64,000 nucleotides of DNA, taken from positions 255,280 to 319,279 of the forward strand of contig NZ_CP134981.1 in NCBI RefSeq assembly GCF_039360445.1, written 5' to 3'. Below, piece by piece: positions 48,981-59,327 of the stretch; positions within the stretch are counted from its first letter, which is position 1; every line of letters starts with the position of its first letter. The notes under the pieces were generated by a model. The model was not told the DNA's origin, searched no databases, and saw nothing but the letters and a program-made list of their open reading frames with translations. Position numbers and translations under genes: made by a program. Origin of the DNA: Buchnera aphidicola (Periphyllus koelreuteriae). GTDB taxonomy: Bacteria; Pseudomonadota; Gammaproteobacteria; Enterobacterales; Enterobacteriaceae.

Positions 48981-49822
48981 ATGAAAAATAAAAAAATATT
49001 ACATTTAAGAAAAAAAATAAATATTATAAATAAATCTATTATTAATTTATTATATAAAAGAAATTTAATTTCTAAAAAAATTGTTAAAGAAAAAATTCAT
49101 AGTAATTATCCAATAAAAGATAAAAAAAGAGAAAATAAAATATTTGAAAAAATTATATATGAAGGTAAAAAATATAATCTTAAAAAAAAATATTTAATTA
49201 AAATTTTTAAGATTATTATTAAAAATTCGATAAAAACTCAAAAAAAAAAATTAAAAAAAAAAAAATTAAAATAGCATTTTTAGGACCTAAAGGATCTTAT
49301 TCTTACATTGCTGCATTAAAATATTCAAAAAAAAAAAAAAAACAATTACATGCTATTCCATGTAAAAATTTTGAAAATATTGTTAAAAAAACTAAAAAAA
49401 AAAATATTTATGCAATTTTTCCTATTAAAAATAAAATTTCTGGAATAATTGAAGAAACTAATAAAATACTTAAAAAAAATAATTTTTTTTTTATAGACAA
49501 AATAAAAATTTCAATTAATCATTGTTTAATATCAAAAAAAAAACAATCATTAAAAACTATAAAAGTTATATATAGTCATTCTCAACCTATAAAACAATGT
49601 GAATTATTTATAAATAAATTTTCTCATTGGAAAATAAAATATACAAATAGTTCATCTGATGCAATAAAAATTGTTTCAAATAATAAAAAAAATAATATTG
49701 CAGCAATAGGAAATGAAATATGTAGTAAATTAAATAATATGAAGATAATTAAAAAAAATATATCTAATTGTCATGATAATAAAACATTATTTTATATACT
49801 ATCAAAAAATAAAAAAATATAA
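48981..49822 (+). CDS. pheA: Chorismate mutase/prephenate dehydratase, frameshifted and lacking the ACT domain
   Basis: Bifunctional enzyme from chorismate to phenylpyruvate. The chorismate mutase part (48981-49274) keeps the catalytic Arg, Lys, Glu, Ser and Gln positions (LRKKI, KRNLISKKIVKEK, KKRENKIF, NSIKTQ). It stops at a TAG just after A11 and A13 runs (49240-49250, 49253-49265). From 49271 another frame carries the dehydratase for 183 residues: IAFLGPKGSYSYIAALKYS, INHCLIS, YSHSQPIKQCELFI, HWKIKYTNSSSDA. One extra A would fuse them into 280 residues (E. coli 386). The protein ends NKTLFYILSKNKKI, where the ACT regulatory domain should begin. The dehydratase ENT and TRF motifs read KNK and TLF. 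Confidence 0.88.
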
Positions 49823-49888
49823 CTATAAATTTTTTAAATAAAATATATAAAACATTCAATTACTATAAAACAATTTTGAGTATAAAAA

Positions 49889-51232
49889 ATGTTTAAAAAT
49901 TTAACTAAATGTTTTTCTAAAATTATAAATAAAATATCAAATAAAGGACGAATTACTAATGAAAATATTAAACAAACATTAAGAGAAGTAAGAATTTCAT
50001 TATTAGAAGCAGATGTTTCATTATTTATTATTAAGAAACTTATTAAAAAAATTAAAACAAAATGTATTGGAAATAAAATTAATAAATCTTTAACTCCAGG
50101 TCAAGAATTTATTAAAATAGTAAAAAAAGAATTAATATCTATTATAGGAAATAATAATTATAAAATAAAATTTTTAAAAAAAAAATTATCTATTTTTTTA
50201 ATAATAGGATTACAAGGATCAGGAAAAACAACTAGTATTGGAAAACTTGCTTATTTATTTCAAAATAATTATAAAAAAAAAATTTTAGTAGTTTCAACAG
50301 ATACAACTAGAGCTGCTGCAATTAAACAATTAAAAATTATATCTTCTCAAGTAAAAATAGATTTTTTTGATTCTAATAATCAACAAAAACCTATAGATAT
50401 AATAAACAAAGCAATAAACTATGCTAATATAAAAAAATATGATGTATTATTTATAGATACTGCTGGAAGAATGCATATTGATGTACATTTAATGAAAGAA
50501 ATAAAAAATATTTATAACTTTATTAAACCAATAGAAACAATTTTTGTAGTTGATTCAATGATAGGACAAGATTCTATAAATATCATTAAACAATTTAATA
50601 AGTTATTACCTATAACATCAATTTTTTTAACTAAAATAGATTCAAACACTAGATGTGGAATAGTATTATCAATAAAATATATTACAAATATCCCGATTAA
50701 ATTTCTAGGAAATGGAGAAAAATTTAATGATATTATAATATTTAATGGAAAACAAATAGTTTCTAAAATTCTTGGAATGGAAAATACATTTTCATTAATT
50801 AAATCTATAGAAAAAAAAGTTGATAAGAAGTACTTAAATAAATTAAATAAAAAAATAAAACAAGGAAATAAATTTAATTTAAATGATTTTTTAAAACAAA
50901 TTTATCAAATAAAAAAAATAGGAAAAATCAAAACAATATTAAATAAATTACCTTTAAATAATAATATAAAAAAAAATATTTTATTTCAAATTAATGATAA
51001 AATGTTTATAAAAATAGATTCTATAATTAAATCTATGACTATAAAAGAAAGAAAAAATCCAAAAATTATAAAATATTCAAGAAAAAAAAGAATTGCTTTA
51101 GGATCTGGAACAAATATTCAAGATATTAATAAACTTTTAAAACAATTTGAATTAATGAAAAACATAATGAAAAAAATGAAAAATGTTGGAATTATTAAAT
51201 TATTTAAAAATATAAAAAATATGATTTTTTAA
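49889..51232 (+). CDS. ffh: Signal recognition particle protein Ffh
   Basis: SRP GTPase that, with 4.5S RNA and FtsY, targets membrane proteins to SecYEG. It is 447 residues (E. coli 453). The N domain (RITNENIKQTLREVRISLLEAD) is followed by the G domain with GLQGSGKTTSIGKLA, DTTRAAAIKQL, DTAGRMHID and TKID, then the methionine-rich M domain with KSMTIKERKNPKII and GSGTNIQDINKLLKQFE. First of the ffh-rpsP-rimM-trmD-rplS run. Confidence 0.96.
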   Translation: MFKNLTKCFSKIINKISNKGRITNENIKQTLREVRISLLEADVSLFIIKKLIKKIKTKCIGNKINKSLTPGQEFIKIVKKELISIIGNNNYKIKFLKKKLSIFLIIGLQGSGKTTSIGKLAYLFQNNYKKKILVVSTDTTRAAAIKQLKIISSQVKIDFFDSNNQQKPIDIINKAINYANIKKYDVLFIDTAGRMHIDVHLMKEIKNIYNFIKPIETIFVVDSMIGQDSINIIKQFNKLLPITSIFLTKIDSNTRCGIVLSIKYITNIPIKFLGNGEKFNDIIIFNGKQIVSKILGMENTFSLIKSIEKKVDKKYLNKLNKKIKQGNKFNLNDFLKQIYQIKKIGKIKTILNKLPLNNNIKKNILFQINDKMFIKIDSIIKSMTIKERKNPKIIKYSRKKRIALGSGTNIQDINKLLKQFELMKNIMKKMKNVGIIKLFKNIKNMIF

Positions 51233-51272
51233 TATCAAATATAGAAAATAATTTTTAAGGAAAATTTAAAAT

Positions 51273-51512
51273 ATGGTAAAAATACGACTTTCTAGACATG
51301 GATCAAATAAAAAACCTTTTTATAAAATTGTTGTTACAGATAGTAGATCTTCTAGAAATGGAAAATTTATTGAAAAAATTGGATTTTTTAATCCTATTAT
51401 TAATAATAAAAATATATCTTTTCAAATAAATAAAGAAAAAATTAAATATTGGGTTTCTGTTGGAGCACAAATATCTTATAGATTAAAATACCTAATAAAA
51501 AAATATAAGTAA
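51273..51512 (+). CDS. rpsP: Ribosomal protein S16
   Basis: Small-subunit assembly protein of 79 residues (E. coli 82). MVKIRLSRHGSNKKPFYKIV and SRSSRNGKFIEKIGFFNPI are family signatures; WVSVGAQISYRLKYLIKK is near the C terminus. AAGGAAAA precedes the ATG. Only 7 bp separate it from rimM, as in E. coli. Confidence 0.97.
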   Translation: MVKIRLSRHGSNKKPFYKIVVTDSRSSRNGKFIEKIGFFNPIINNKNISFQINKEKIKYWVSVGAQISYRLKYLIKKYK

Positions 51513-51519
51513 AATTTAA

Positions 51520-52065
51520 ATGAGTTTAAAAATATTTAAAAAAATAATAATAGGAAAAATATTTTTTCCATATGGAATTTTAGGTTGGTTAAAAATTTTT
51601 TCATTCACTGAAACAAAAGAAAATATTTTTAAATATAAACCTTTATTATATTATGATAAAAAAAAAATAAAAAAATTAAAAATTCAATCTTGGAAAAATT
51701 ATAAAAATTTTTTTTTAATAAAAATAAAAAATATTAATACTAGAAATGAAGCATTTTTTTTTAAAAATAAAAAAATATTTATTTATTCTAATCAATTAAA
51801 AAAAAAATATAAAAATGAATATTATTGGCATGAAATTCTTAATTCAAAAGTTTTTGATAAAAATAAAAAATTTATTGGAATAGTAAAAGAAATAATTCGA
51901 ACGCCATCAAATGATATTTTAAAAATTACTTTAAAATCTTTCAAACAAAAAAATATAGAAAAATTAATACCATTTATTGAAAATAAAATTATAAAAAAAA
52001 TAAAAATAAAAGAAAAAAAAATAATTATTAACCAAAAAAAGGATAAATTTTTTGATAAATTTTAA
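51520..52065 (+). CDS. rimM: Ribosome maturation factor RimM
   Basis: 30S maturation factor binding S19 and the 3' domain of 16S rRNA. It is 181 residues (E. coli 182). IIIGKIFFPYGILGWLKIFSFTE marks the N-terminal barrel region, and the C-terminal PRC-barrel region has YYWHEILNSKVFD and TPSNDILKITL. The end KLIPFIENKIIKKI is conserved. Its last 14 bases overlap the TTG start of trmD, so the two are translationally coupled. Confidence 0.94.
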   Translation: MSLKIFKKIIIGKIFFPYGILGWLKIFSFTETKENIFKYKPLLYYDKKKIKKLKIQSWKNYKNFFLIKIKNINTRNEAFFFKNKKIFIYSNQLKKKYKNEYYWHEILNSKVFDKNKKFIGIVKEIIRTPSNDILKITLKSFKQKNIEKLIPFIENKIIKKIKIKEKKIIINQKKDKFFDKF

Positions 52066-52794
52066 AATACTTACAATTTTTCCAAAAATGTTTAATTCAA
52101 TTATTAATTATGGAATGATATCTAGAGCAATAAAAAAAAAATCATTAAATTAAGTATTTTAAACATTAGAAAATTTAGTAATAAAAAAAATAAAAATATA
52201 GATGATAGACCTTATGGAGGAGGTCCAGGAATGATTATGAGTTTTTTACCTTTAAAAAAAGCTATCATAAAAGCTAAAAAAAATAAAAAATGTATAGTTA
52301 TTTATTTATCTCCTCAAGGAAAAAAAATATCAAATTCAAGATTAAAAAAATTATCTAAAAAAAAAATAATTATATTAATTTGTGGAAGATATCAAGGAAT
52401 AGATCAAAGATTAATAAATAAATATGTTAATAAAGAAATATCAATTGGAAATTATATTTTAACTGGAGGAGAATTAGCTGCAATGGTTTTTATAGATAGT
52501 ATATCTAGATTTCTTCCAGGAGTAATAAAAAAAAAAAAATCTGAACATCAAGATTCTTTTTCTCATATGTTATTAGATTATCCTCATTATACAAGACCAA
52601 AAATAATAGATAATATGAAAGTTCCAAAAATTCTTTTATCAGGAAATCATAAAAAAATTAAATTATGGAGATTAAAAAAATCTATTCAACAAACATTTTT
52701 AAAAAAACCTAAATTATTAAAAAAAAAGAAATTAAAAAATATAGAAAAAAAATTTTTAAATAAATTTAAAAAAAAATTAAATAAAAAAATATAA
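52052..52794 (+). CDS. trmD: tRNA m1G37 methyltransferase TrmD, frameshifted in poly(A)
   Basis: Methylates G37 of tRNAs reading CNN and so prevents +1 slippage by the ribosome; essential in E. coli. Translation starts at TTG (52052) with AAAGGA upstream and reads [28 protein letters not shown]. The frame then fails at an A10 run (52132-52141) and hits TAA at 52151. With one more A it continues [29 protein letters not shown] and the trefoil-knot SAM site ([34 protein letters not shown]) to 247 residues (E. coli 255). The ATG at 52231 is internal, not a start. It is probably rescued by slippage. Confidence 0.9.
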
Positions 52795-52817
52795 AAATTC
52801 TAATTAAAGACAAAAAT

Positions 52818-53162
52818 ATGAAAAATATTATACACAAAATAGAAAAAAAACAAATAAAAAAAAATATACCAAAATTTAATTCAGGAGATACAATCGAAGT
52901 TAAAGTATGGGTAATGGAAGGATCTAAAAAACGTTTACAATCTTTTGAAGGAATTGTAATAGCAAAAAAAAATAGATTTTTACAATCTTCTTTTTGTGTA
53001 AGAAAAATTTCTAATGGAGAAGGTGTAGAAAGAGTGTTTCAAACTCATTCTTATAATATTAAAAAAATATTTATAAAAAGAAAAGGAAAAGTTAAAAAAT
53101 CTAAATTATATTATTTACGTAAAAAATTTGGAAAATCTGCAAGAATAAAAGAAAAAATATAA
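52818..53162 (+). CDS. rplS: Ribosomal protein L19
   Basis: Large-subunit protein at the 30S interface; 114 residues (E. coli 115). [54 protein letters not shown] and [16 protein letters not shown] are all highly conserved. It is 23 bp after trmD and last in the ffh-rplS run; a strong terminator follows. Confidence 0.97.
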   Translation: MKNIIHKIEKKQIKKNIPKFNSGDTIEVKVWVMEGSKKRLQSFEGIVIAKKNRFLQSSFCVRKISNGEGVERVFQTHSYNIKKIFIKRKGKVKKSKLYYLRKKFGKSARIKEKI

Positions 53163-53210
53163 TTCTAAATTATTATAATATATTTTTTTAAAAATTTAAA
53201 TTTATAAAAA

Positions 53211-53244
53211 ACACGCAGTCATAATAAAAAATGTGACTGCATGT
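53211..53244. terminator. Bidirectional terminator between rplS and tldD
   Basis: ACACGCAGTCA pairs with TGACTGCATGT (10 of 11 positions) around a 12-nt loop. T-rich tails follow on both strands (six T on each). It starts 48 bp after the rplS stop, between convergent genes. Confidence 0.85.
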
Positions 53245-53279
53245 ATCAAATTTTTTAATAAAAATTAATGAAAACAAAA

Positions 53280-54725
53280 TTATTTTGTACCACCAATAGT
53301 TAAATTATCTATTTTAATTGTAGGTTGACCTACACAAACTGGAATTTCTTGACCATCTTTTACACAAATACTTGATCCATTATTTATTACTAAATCATTT
53401 CCAACCATAGAAATTTTATTCATTACTGATAAACCAGATCCAATTAATGTAACATTTTTAATAGGATAAACAATTTTACCTTTTTTTATTAAATATGCTT
53501 CAGAAGTAGAAAAAACAAATTCTCCAGAAGTAATATCCACTTGCCCTCCAGTAAAATTTACCGCATAAATTCCATATTCTACACTTTCTATCATTTCTTT
53601 AAATGTTGAATTTCCAGATAACATATAAGTATTAGTCATTCTAGGTATAGGAAGATAAGCATATGATTCTCTTCTTGCGTTTCCTGTGGATATTGTGTTA
53701 GTTAATGATGCATTAAATTTATCTTGTAAATATTTTTTTAAAATTCCTTTTTTTATTAAAATATTATATTTTCCTGGAGTTCCTTCATCATCAATAGAAA
53801 TAGAACCTCTAAAATTTTTTTTTGTTCCATCATCTATTACTGTACATAAATTTGATGCTATTTTTGTATTAATTTTATTACTATAAACAGATAATTTTTT
53901 TCTATTAAAATCACCTTCTAATCCATGACCAACAGCTTCATGTAATAACACTCCTGGGCATCCTGGTCCTAATATTACAGGAAAAGACCCAGATGGAGCT
54001 TCTTTAGAAGATAAATTTAAAATAGAAATTCTAGCTGCTTCTTCAGATAAACTTCTTAAATTTGATATTCCATTTTTATTTATTTTTAAAAAATATTTAT
54101 ATGTCCCTCTTATTCCCCCGCTAGATGTTCCAATTTCTCTTTTTCCTTTATTTTCTGATAATACACTAATTCTTAAAGAAACTAATGGTCTAATATCTGC
54201 TGATAAAATACCGTCTGTTGATGCAATTAAAATATATTCATAAGATCCTGATAAACAAGCAGTAACTTTAGAAACTCTTGAATCATAATTTCTAGAAAAA
54301 AAATTTACTTGATTTAATATATTAATTTTTTTTTTATTAGAAAGAGAATATAAAGGATTTTGAAATCCATAAAAAGATTTATTATTATTTTTTATAAATT
54401 TTTCATTATTATATATTTTTTTTTTATTTAAAATATTTTTAACAGATTTGCAAATTTTTTGTAATCCTAAAATATTAATTTGATCCGTATATGCAAAACC
54501 TGTCATTTCTTTATATATTGCTCTCAAACCAATTCCTTTATTAAAATTATAAAATCCATTTTTAATAATTTTATTTTCTAATATCCAAGATTCATTCATT
54601 TTAGATTGAAAATAAATATCTGAATAATGTATTTTTTTCTCTGATATATCAGATAAAATAGAAAATATATCATTTGTACTAATATTATTTTTATATAATA
54701 TTTTGTTTTTTACTATTTTCAACAT
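53280..54725 (-). CDS. tldD: Metalloprotease subunit TldD
   Basis: Works with TldE/PmbA as a cytosolic zinc protease that trims unfolded peptides, and in E. coli matures microcin B17. It is 481 residues, equal to E. coli. The metal site is [11 protein letters not shown] (HExxxH), with [19 protein letters not shown] before it and [20 protein letters not shown] further on. No pmbA gene is in this window. Monocistronic; convergent with rplS and divergent from aroQ. Confidence 0.95.
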   Translation of the reverse strand: MLKIVKNKILYKNNISTNDIFSILSDISEKKIHYSDIYFQSKMNESWILENKIIKNGFYNFNKGIGLRAIYKEMTGFAYTDQINILGLQKICKSVKNILNKKKIYNNEKFIKNNNKSFYGFQNPLYSLSNKKKINILNQVNFFSRNYDSRVSKVTACLSGSYEYILIASTDGILSADIRPLVSLRISVLSENKGKREIGTSSGGIRGTYKYFLKINKNGISNLRSLSEEAARISILNLSSKEAPSGSFPVILGPGCPGVLLHEAVGHGLEGDFNRKKLSVYSNKINTKIASNLCTVIDDGTKKNFRGSISIDDEGTPGKYNILIKKGILKKYLQDKFNASLTNTISTGNARRESYAYLPIPRMTNTYMLSGNSTFKEMIESVEYGIYAVNFTGGQVDITSGEFVFSTSEAYLIKKGKIVYPIKNVTLIGSGLSVMNKISMVGNDLVINNGSSICVKDGQEIPVCVGQPTIKIDNLTIGGTK

Positions 54726-54892
54726 ATATACTCTCTTATAAAAAATATTTAAAAAAATTATTTTAAAATTATATTTTTTATTTAAAACAAATTTTAAATA
54801 ATATTAAACCTATATTTTATATATTGAATCTTTATATTTGTATTGTATAATATAATTTTATAAAAATTATTAAAAATTAAAAAAAATAAAAA

Positions 54893-55339
54893 ATGAAAAA
54901 AAATATTTTACTTTTAAATGGACCAAATTTAAATTTATTAGGAAATAGAGAAAAAAAAATTTATGGAAAACTTTCATTATCAAATTTATTAAAAAAATTA
55001 ATAAAATATAGTAAAAAACTTTCAATTAATTTAATACATTTACAATCTAATGCAGAACATATATTAATTGATAAAATACATAATTCTAAAAAAGATAAAA
55101 TAAATTATATTATTATTAATCCAGCTGCTTTTACACATACTAGCATTGCTTTAAGAGATGCTTTATTAGCTGTTAATATTCCATTTATTGAAATTCATAT
55201 ATCAAATATTTACGCTCGTGAAAATTTTAGAGCTCATTCTTGGTTATCAGATATTTCTAATGGAATAATTTGTGGATTAGGAGTAGATGGTTATAAATGG
55301 GCATTAAAAACAGCTATTAAAAGATTAAATTTAAAATAA
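54893..55339 (+). CDS. aroQ: 3-dehydroquinate dehydratase, type II
   Basis: Third step of the shikimate pathway, feeding chorismate to phenylalanine and other aromatics. It is 148 residues. [19 protein letters not shown] carries the catalytic Tyr of the lid, [16 protein letters not shown] and [18 protein letters not shown] carry the substrate-binding Asn and His residues. It is a type II enzyme, structurally unrelated to E. coli AroD, as is usual in Buchnera. There is no clear ribosome-binding site in the A-rich leader. Confidence 0.96.
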   Translation: MKKNILLLNGPNLNLLGNREKKIYGKLSLSNLLKKLIKYSKKLSINLIHLQSNAEHILIDKIHNSKKDKINYIIINPAAFTHTSIALRDALLAVNIPFIEIHISNIYARENFRAHSWLSDISNGIICGLGVDGYKWALKTAIKRLNLK

Positions 55340-55386
55340 TATTTTTAAAAAAATATTAATAATTTTTTTTAATAAAATAAAATTTT

Positions 55387-56337
55387 TTATTTTTTTAAAT
55401 TTAAAATTAAATTTTGAATATCCTTTGGAAGATTTGATTTTAAAATAATTTTTTTTTTTGTTATAGGATGAATAAAAATTAATTTATAAGCATGTAAAGC
55501 TTGTCTATGAAAATTCTTGATTTGTTTAAAATATATATTTTTTTCTAATCCATAAAAAATATTTAAATTACATTTATATTTTTTATCTCCAACAATTGGA
55601 TGATTTATAGATTTTAAATGAACTCTAATTTGATGTGTTCTTCCAGTTTCTAAACGTAATTTTAATAATGTTAAATTTGAAAACTTTTTATATATTTTAT
55701 AATATGTTTTTGAAATTTTTCCTATAGAATTAACAGTCATGCATGTTCGTCTTATTTTATCTCTAATAATTGGTGAATTAATAATTCCTCCATTTGTAAC
55801 ACAACCATAAACAAGAGCTTTATATTTTCTAATAATTTCTCTTTCCTTCATCATTTTTTTTAATAAAAAATATGAAGGAACACTTTTTGCTACTATTATT
55901 AAACCAGTTGTATCTTTATCTAAACGATGAATAATTCCAGCTCTAGGTATTTTATTCATATTAATATTATAATAAAGCAAACCATTTAATAGAGTTCCTG
56001 TAGTATTCTTTAATCCTGGGTGAACAACTAACGAAGATGGTTTGTTAATAACTAATAAATAATAATCTTCATATATAATATCTAAAAATATTTTTTCAGG
56101 AATATTAAAATTTTTTTTATAAATTTCTATTTTAATTTGTAAAATATCTCCTTTAAATATTTTAAAATCTGGAGAATTAATCATAACATTATTTACATAA
56201 AGATAATTTTTTAATATATTTTTTTTAATAATACTTCTTGAATACTTAGGAAATAATTTTGATAAAACTTTATCTACTCTATAATTATTAAATTTTTTTG
56301 TAGAAATAGTTTTTTTTAAACATATTATATTAACCAT
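55387..56337 (-). CDS. rluD: 23S rRNA pseudouridine synthase RluD
   Basis: Makes pseudouridines 1911, 1915 and 1917 in helix 69 of 23S rRNA. It is 316 residues (E. coli 326). An N-terminal S4 domain (RVDKVLSKLFPKYSRSIIKK) precedes the catalytic domain with HRLDKDTTGLIIVAKS, LETGRTHQIRVHLKSINHPI and GDKKYK. This HRLDKDT form and the VHPG region (SSLVVHPGLKN) point to RluD rather than RluC. Convergent with aroQ. Confidence 0.94.
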   Translation of the reverse strand: MVNIICLKKTISTKKFNNYRVDKVLSKLFPKYSRSIIKKNILKNYLYVNNVMINSPDFKIFKGDILQIKIEIYKKNFNIPEKIFLDIIYEDYYLLVINKPSSLVVHPGLKNTTGTLLNGLLYYNINMNKIPRAGIIHRLDKDTTGLIIVAKSVPSYFLLKKMMKEREIIRKYKALVYGCVTNGGIINSPIIRDKIRRTCMTVNSIGKISKTYYKIYKKFSNLTLLKLRLETGRTHQIRVHLKSINHPIVGDKKYKCNLNIFYGLEKNIYFKQIKNFHRQALHAYKLIFIHPITKKKIILKSNLPKDIQNLILNLKK

Positions 56338-56589
56338 TAAAGAAATCCTTTTTTTATTATAAAAAATTTTTTAATATAAAATAAATATTTTAATTTTAAA
56401 ATATATAATACTTATCTTTGAACTAAATAAAAATTTTTAAAAATATATTATAATATTTATTTATTTCATTTTATATAATACGAATTGATACATAATATAA
56501 ATTTAAAAATAAAAAAAAAAAGAAAAGAATATAATATAATTATTAGTTATTATATATTTAAAAATTTTAAAAATAATCTTTGGATATAT

Positions 56590-59220
56590 ATGAATAATAC
56601 AACAGAATCTATACGTAAAAAGTTTTTAAGCTTTTTTAAAAAAAAAAATCATATAATTTATCCTAGTAGTTCATTAATAATAGAAAATGATCCATCACTT
56701 CTATTTACGAATGCAGGAATGAATCAATTTAAAAATATTTTTTTAGGATATGAAAAACCAATATATAAAAAAATTTCTAGTATACAAAATTGCATTAGAA
56801 CTGGAGGAAAACATAATGATTTAAACAATGTAGGATATACATCTAGACATCATACATTTTTTGAAATGTTAGGAAATTTTAGTTTTGGATCTTATTTTAA
56901 AAAAAAATCTATTTTATATGCATGGGAATTATTAACTTCAAAAAAATGGTTTCATATTAATGAAAATAAACTATTAGTTACAGTATATAAAAATGATATA
57001 GAAACATATAATATTTGGAAAAATATTATAGGTTTATCAAAAAATAAAATAATTCAAATAAAAGATAAAAAAAAAATAAAATATAATTCTGATAATTTTT
57101 GGAAAATGGGAAAATATGGTCCATGTGGTCCATGTACCGAAATTTTTTATGATTATGGAAAAACAAATAAAAATAAAATAATAAATTCTAAACAAATATG
57201 TAAAAAAAGATATATAGAAATATGGAATATTGTATTTATACAATATAATGAATTACCAAATCAAATTTTTGAAAAATTAAAATATCCTTCTGTAGATACA
57301 GGAATGGGATTAGAAAGAATAGCATCAATTTTACAAAATGTAGATTCAAATTATAAAATTGATATTTTTAAAAATATTATAAAAAAAATTAAAAAAATAA
57401 ATAAAATAAAAATAAATAACAAAAAATCTTTACAAGTTATTTCAGATCATATTCGATCTAGCGCATTTTTAATTTCAAATAATATCATACCTTCGAATGA
57501 ACATAGAGGATATATTTTAAGAAAAATTATTAGAAGAGCTATTATACATGGAAGAACAATTGGAATAAAAAAATGTTTTTTTTATAAATTAGTTCCAAGT
57601 TTAATTAAATATATGGGTAGTTCTGGAAAAATACTACATAAACATAAAATAAAAATTGAAAATATATTAAAAAATGAAGAAATAAAATTTTCAAATACTT
57701 TAAATAATGGATTAAAATTATTAAAAAACGAAACAAAAAAATTAAAAAATAAAAAATTAGACGGAAGTTTTGTATTTTATTTATATGATACTTTAGGTTT
57801 TCCAATCGATTTAACTCAAGATTTTTGTAAAGAAAAAAATTTTAAAATAGATACTAAAACATTAAAACAAGAACTAAAAAAAAGAAAGAAATTTTCTAAA
57901 AAACAAAATATTTATAAAAATAAAAAAATATTTATTCAAAATATAAAAAAAACTAAATTTTTAGGATATAATTTTTATAAATATAAAAGTAATATACAAT
58001 ATATTTATAAAAAGTATAAATTAGTTAAAATAATTTCTTATCCAAATAAAGGAGAAATAATTCTTGATAAAACTCCATTTTATCCAGAATCTGGAGGACA
58101 AATTGGAGATATAGGAATTATTAAATCAAAAAATGGAAAATTTAAAGTTATAAAAACTAAAAAATATGGAAATTTTATTATACATTATGGAAAAATTATT
58201 TCAGGAAAAATAGAACATAATGATATAGTATATTCAAAAATAAATATTAAAAAAAGAAAATTAATAGAAAAAAATCATACAGCCGTACATTTATTAAATT
58301 CTGCATTAAAAAAAATTTTAGGAAATCATGTGATTCAAAAAGGATCATTAGTTAAAGATAATAAAATTAGATTTGATTATTCTTATTTTAAACCTTTAAA
58401 ATTTAATAAAATAATAAAAATAGAAAATTTAGTTAATCAATTTATTAGAAAAAATAAAAAAATAAAAATTTTTAAAACAGATTTTGAAAATGCTAAAAAA
58501 AAAAATATTACTTTATTATCGAATAAAGTATATAAAAAAAATGTTAGAGTTGTTTCAATAAAACCATTTTCACAAGAATTATGCGGTGGAACTCATACAA
58601 AAAAAACAGGAAAAATTATAATATTTAAAATTCTTTCTGATAAAAGTATTTCATTTGGTATAAGAAGAATTACAGCTGTAACATATAAACAAGCTTTTTC
58701 TTTTATTCAAAAAAAAGAAAAAATAATAAAAAAAATTAAAAAAATAATACAAAATAAAAATTTAAGTATTATTTCTCAATTAAAAAAAATTATTATAGAA
58801 AAAAATAAACAATTAAAAGAAAATAAAAAAATATTAAAAAAATATATATATTTAATATCTAAAAAAATATATAAAAAAAATATTTTTATTAATAATAAAA
58901 ATTTTATTTTTAAGATATTAAAAAATGAAAATAATATATATATTAAAAAAATAATTGATCAATTACAGAAAAAATTTCAATCTATTGTTATTATTTTAAT
59001 TAATATTTCAAAAAAAATTTATTTTACAATTAAAATTAGTAAAAATTTAACAAAAAAAATTCAAGCAAATAAAATTTTATCAATAATATTTAATATAATT
59101 AACGGAAAAGGAGGAGGAAATATAAATCTTTCTGAAGGTGTAGGAGAAATTACACAATTTAATATAAAAAAAATAAATACAGTACAAAAAAAAATTATTT
59201 CTATATTAAAAAAGAATTAA
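56590..59220 (+). CDS. alaS: Alanyl-tRNA synthetase
   Basis: Class II synthetase with editing domain. It is 876 residues from the ATG at 56590 (MNNTTESIRKKFLSFF), exactly the E. coli length. The frame is open 35 codons upstream from 56485, but those residues are low-complexity and unlike AlaRS. LLFTNAGMNQFKNIFLG, GGKHNDLNNVGYT, HHTFFEMLGNFSFG, the GLERIA motif, editing site HTAVHLLNSAL and zinc-binding CGGTHTKKTG are present, then the C-Ala domain ending with GGGGN-like GKGGGNINLSEG. Confidence 0.96.
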   Translation: MNNTTESIRKKFLSFFKKKNHIIYPSSSLIIENDPSLLFTNAGMNQFKNIFLGYEKPIYKKISSIQNCIRTGGKHNDLNNVGYTSRHHTFFEMLGNFSFGSYFKKKSILYAWELLTSKKWFHINENKLLVTVYKNDIETYNIWKNIIGLSKNKIIQIKDKKKIKYNSDNFWKMGKYGPCGPCTEIFYDYGKTNKNKIINSKQICKKRYIEIWNIVFIQYNELPNQIFEKLKYPSVDTGMGLERIASILQNVDSNYKIDIFKNIIKKIKKINKIKINNKKSLQVISDHIRSSAFLISNNIIPSNEHRGYILRKIIRRAIIHGRTIGIKKCFFYKLVPSLIKYMGSSGKILHKHKIKIENILKNEEIKFSNTLNNGLKLLKNETKKLKNKKLDGSFVFYLYDTLGFPIDLTQDFCKEKNFKIDTKTLKQELKKRKKFSKKQNIYKNKKIFIQNIKKTKFLGYNFYKYKSNIQYIYKKYKLVKIISYPNKGEIILDKTPFYPESGGQIGDIGIIKSKNGKFKVIKTKKYGNFIIHYGKIISGKIEHNDIVYSKINIKKRKLIEKNHTAVHLLNSALKKILGNHVIQKGSLVKDNKIRFDYSYFKPLKFNKIIKIENLVNQFIRKNKKIKIFKTDFENAKKKNITLLSNKVYKKNVRVVSIKPFSQELCGGTHTKKTGKIIIFKILSDKSISFGIRRITAVTYKQAFSFIQKKEKIIKKIKKIIQNKNLSIISQLKKIIIEKNKQLKENKKILKKYIYLISKKIYKKNIFINNKNFIFKILKNENNIYIKKIIDQLQKKFQSIVIILINISKKIYFTIKISKNLTKKIQANKILSIIFNIINGKGGGNINLSEGVGEITQFNIKKINTVQKKIISILKKN

Positions 59221-59327
59221 AAAAAATAAATTTAGTATAAATTTAAAAAAAATAATAATAAAATAATATATAAATTTTTAAATTAAAATGAGATACTAAA
59301 TTAAAAAAAAACTTTTAAGGAAAAAAA

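Noticed and set aside
52231-52794. A stand-alone 187-residue TrmD starting at the ATG at 52231
   Set aside because: That ATG is the Met in GGGPGM inside the conserved SAM-binding region; the matching N terminus is present upstream in another frame.
56485-56589. N-terminal extension of alaS
   Set aside because: AlaRS starts at the Met equal to 56590; the added residues are A/T filler and the length from 56590 equals E. coli.
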